From Nitrospira sp. CG24E (GTDB lineage Bacteria; Nitrospirota; Nitrospiria; Nitrospirales; Nitrospiraceae), in assembly GCA_002869895.2 (NCBI GenBank), contig NEWP02000034.1:1-35156 (forward strand): a stretch of DNA of 35,156 nucleotides, in the 5' to 3' direction. The notes beneath the pieces were generated by a model that saw only the letters and a program-made list of their open reading frames with translations, was not told the DNA's origin and did no database searches. Position 1 is the first letter of the stretch, and each line of letters begins with the position of its first letter. Positions 34,738-35,156 of this stretch are shown here, piece after piece. A program made the translations under genes and the position numbers.

Positions 34738-35070
34738 TTAGCTGTGGGTCTCCCGGCAAACCCACCCAACATATTGATCAGAGCCCTTCTTAATAGGCAA
34801 AGCGATGATTTCTGGAGTCTCATAGGTATGTATCATCTTGATCGCTTTCTCCAATGCCCCATACCGGGATTGCGTGGACTTCAATATGAGGAGAGTCTCC
34901 TGTGCTTGTGTAACCTTTCCCTTCCATCTATAGATGGATTGGACCGCTGGGATGATATTCGCACAGGCAGCCAGCTTTGCATTCACCATTCCCTTACCAA
35001 TTCTTACCGCTTCCTTCTGACTTGCCGCTGTAACCAAGACGACAAGAACCTGCTCTACTGATTTTTTCAT
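34738..35070 (-). CDS. cutA: divalent-cation tolerance protein CutA
   Basis: About 110 residues from the ATG at 35070 (an in-frame TTG lies four codons upstream). CutA1 signatures: KLAACANIIPAVQSIYRWKG, then VTQAQETLLILKST, HTYETPEIIALPI and the closing YVGWV. CutA forms a trimer with a ferredoxin-like fold and is linked in E. coli to copper tolerance, though its exact role is unsettled. It is not near the Cus genes and shows no shared regulation. The start is close to the presumed second IS element. Confidence 0.93.
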   Translation of the reverse strand: MKKSVEQVLVVLVTAASQKEAVRIGKGMVNAKLAACANIIPAVQSIYRWKGKVTQAQETLLILKSTQSRYGALEKAIKMIHTYETPEIIALPIKKGSDQYVGWVCRETHS

Positions 35071-35133
35071 TTGGAACAGCAACCCCTGCCAGAAAATCGT
35101 TACCTATGAAATGGTCTTTACCATCCACTATGG

Positions 35134-35156
35134 CAGTAAAGAACCCCGCCCTGCCG
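35134..35156 (-). mobile_element. right end of a second IS200/IS605-type element (cut by window edge)
   Basis: AGTAAAGAACCCCGCCCT is identical to 18418-18435, the right end of the first element, and the next bases begin the same hairpin with one loop change. Outside the shared block the sequences differ, which marks the element boundary. The rest lies beyond the window, so its transposase cannot be assessed. Confidence 0.7.

Overview
The window reads as bacterial chromosome and most resembles Nitrospira or a close relative (phylum Nitrospirota). This is inferred from the gene mix: a lone ferredoxin:thioredoxin reductase catalytic subunit, a PuuD-like membrane protein, a NorD/CbbO-like von Willebrand protein, stand-alone NuoF beside a 2Fe-2S ferredoxin, and many structured intergenic repeats. 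No 16S gene is present to confirm it.

Region 1 (1-8570, minus strand) is a copper/silver resistance block. A small secreted protein is followed by the tripartite efflux pump CusC-CusB-CusA; all three CusA substrate methionines are present. Behind it lie an ECF sigma factor with a Cys/His tail and a His-rich DUF4396 membrane protein. The left edge carries a 71-base near-identical copy of the cusA 3' region, so the locus has been partly duplicated or rearranged.

Region 2 (8570-11200) is accessory DNA. It holds a possible HEPN-type gene, a RelB-like antitoxin followed by a wrecked ParE-type toxin, an intact DUF433/DUF5615 pair, two copies of a hairpin repeat, and three attC-like motifs. It looks like a decayed integron-type cassette cluster without an integrase.

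Region 3 (11200-18000) is mostly housekeeping: a PilZ protein with an unknown C-terminal domain, purA with its promoter and a terminator-like hairpin in the leader, tRNA-Ala(GGC), an ABC-F ATPase, a small PilZ protein and rarA. A structured repeat at 13942-14008 matches the design of another at 8682-8763.

Region 4 (18000-20760) holds an IS200/IS605-type element, a 120-base nested palindrome, and two pterin genes (folE and a PTPS homologue).

Region 5 (20800-28425, minus strand) holds an A-type Fe-S carrier, ferredoxin, nuoF, the PuuD-like protein, malate dehydrogenase, an unknown protein and the large VWA protein. Several gaps carry short related repeats. Region 6 (28560-35156) holds the ferredoxin:thioredoxin reductase subunit, a secreted protein, hflK-hflC, formate-tetrahydrofolate ligase, an M23 peptidase and cutA. 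The last 23 bases match the right end of the IS200 element, so a second copy probably starts at the window edge.
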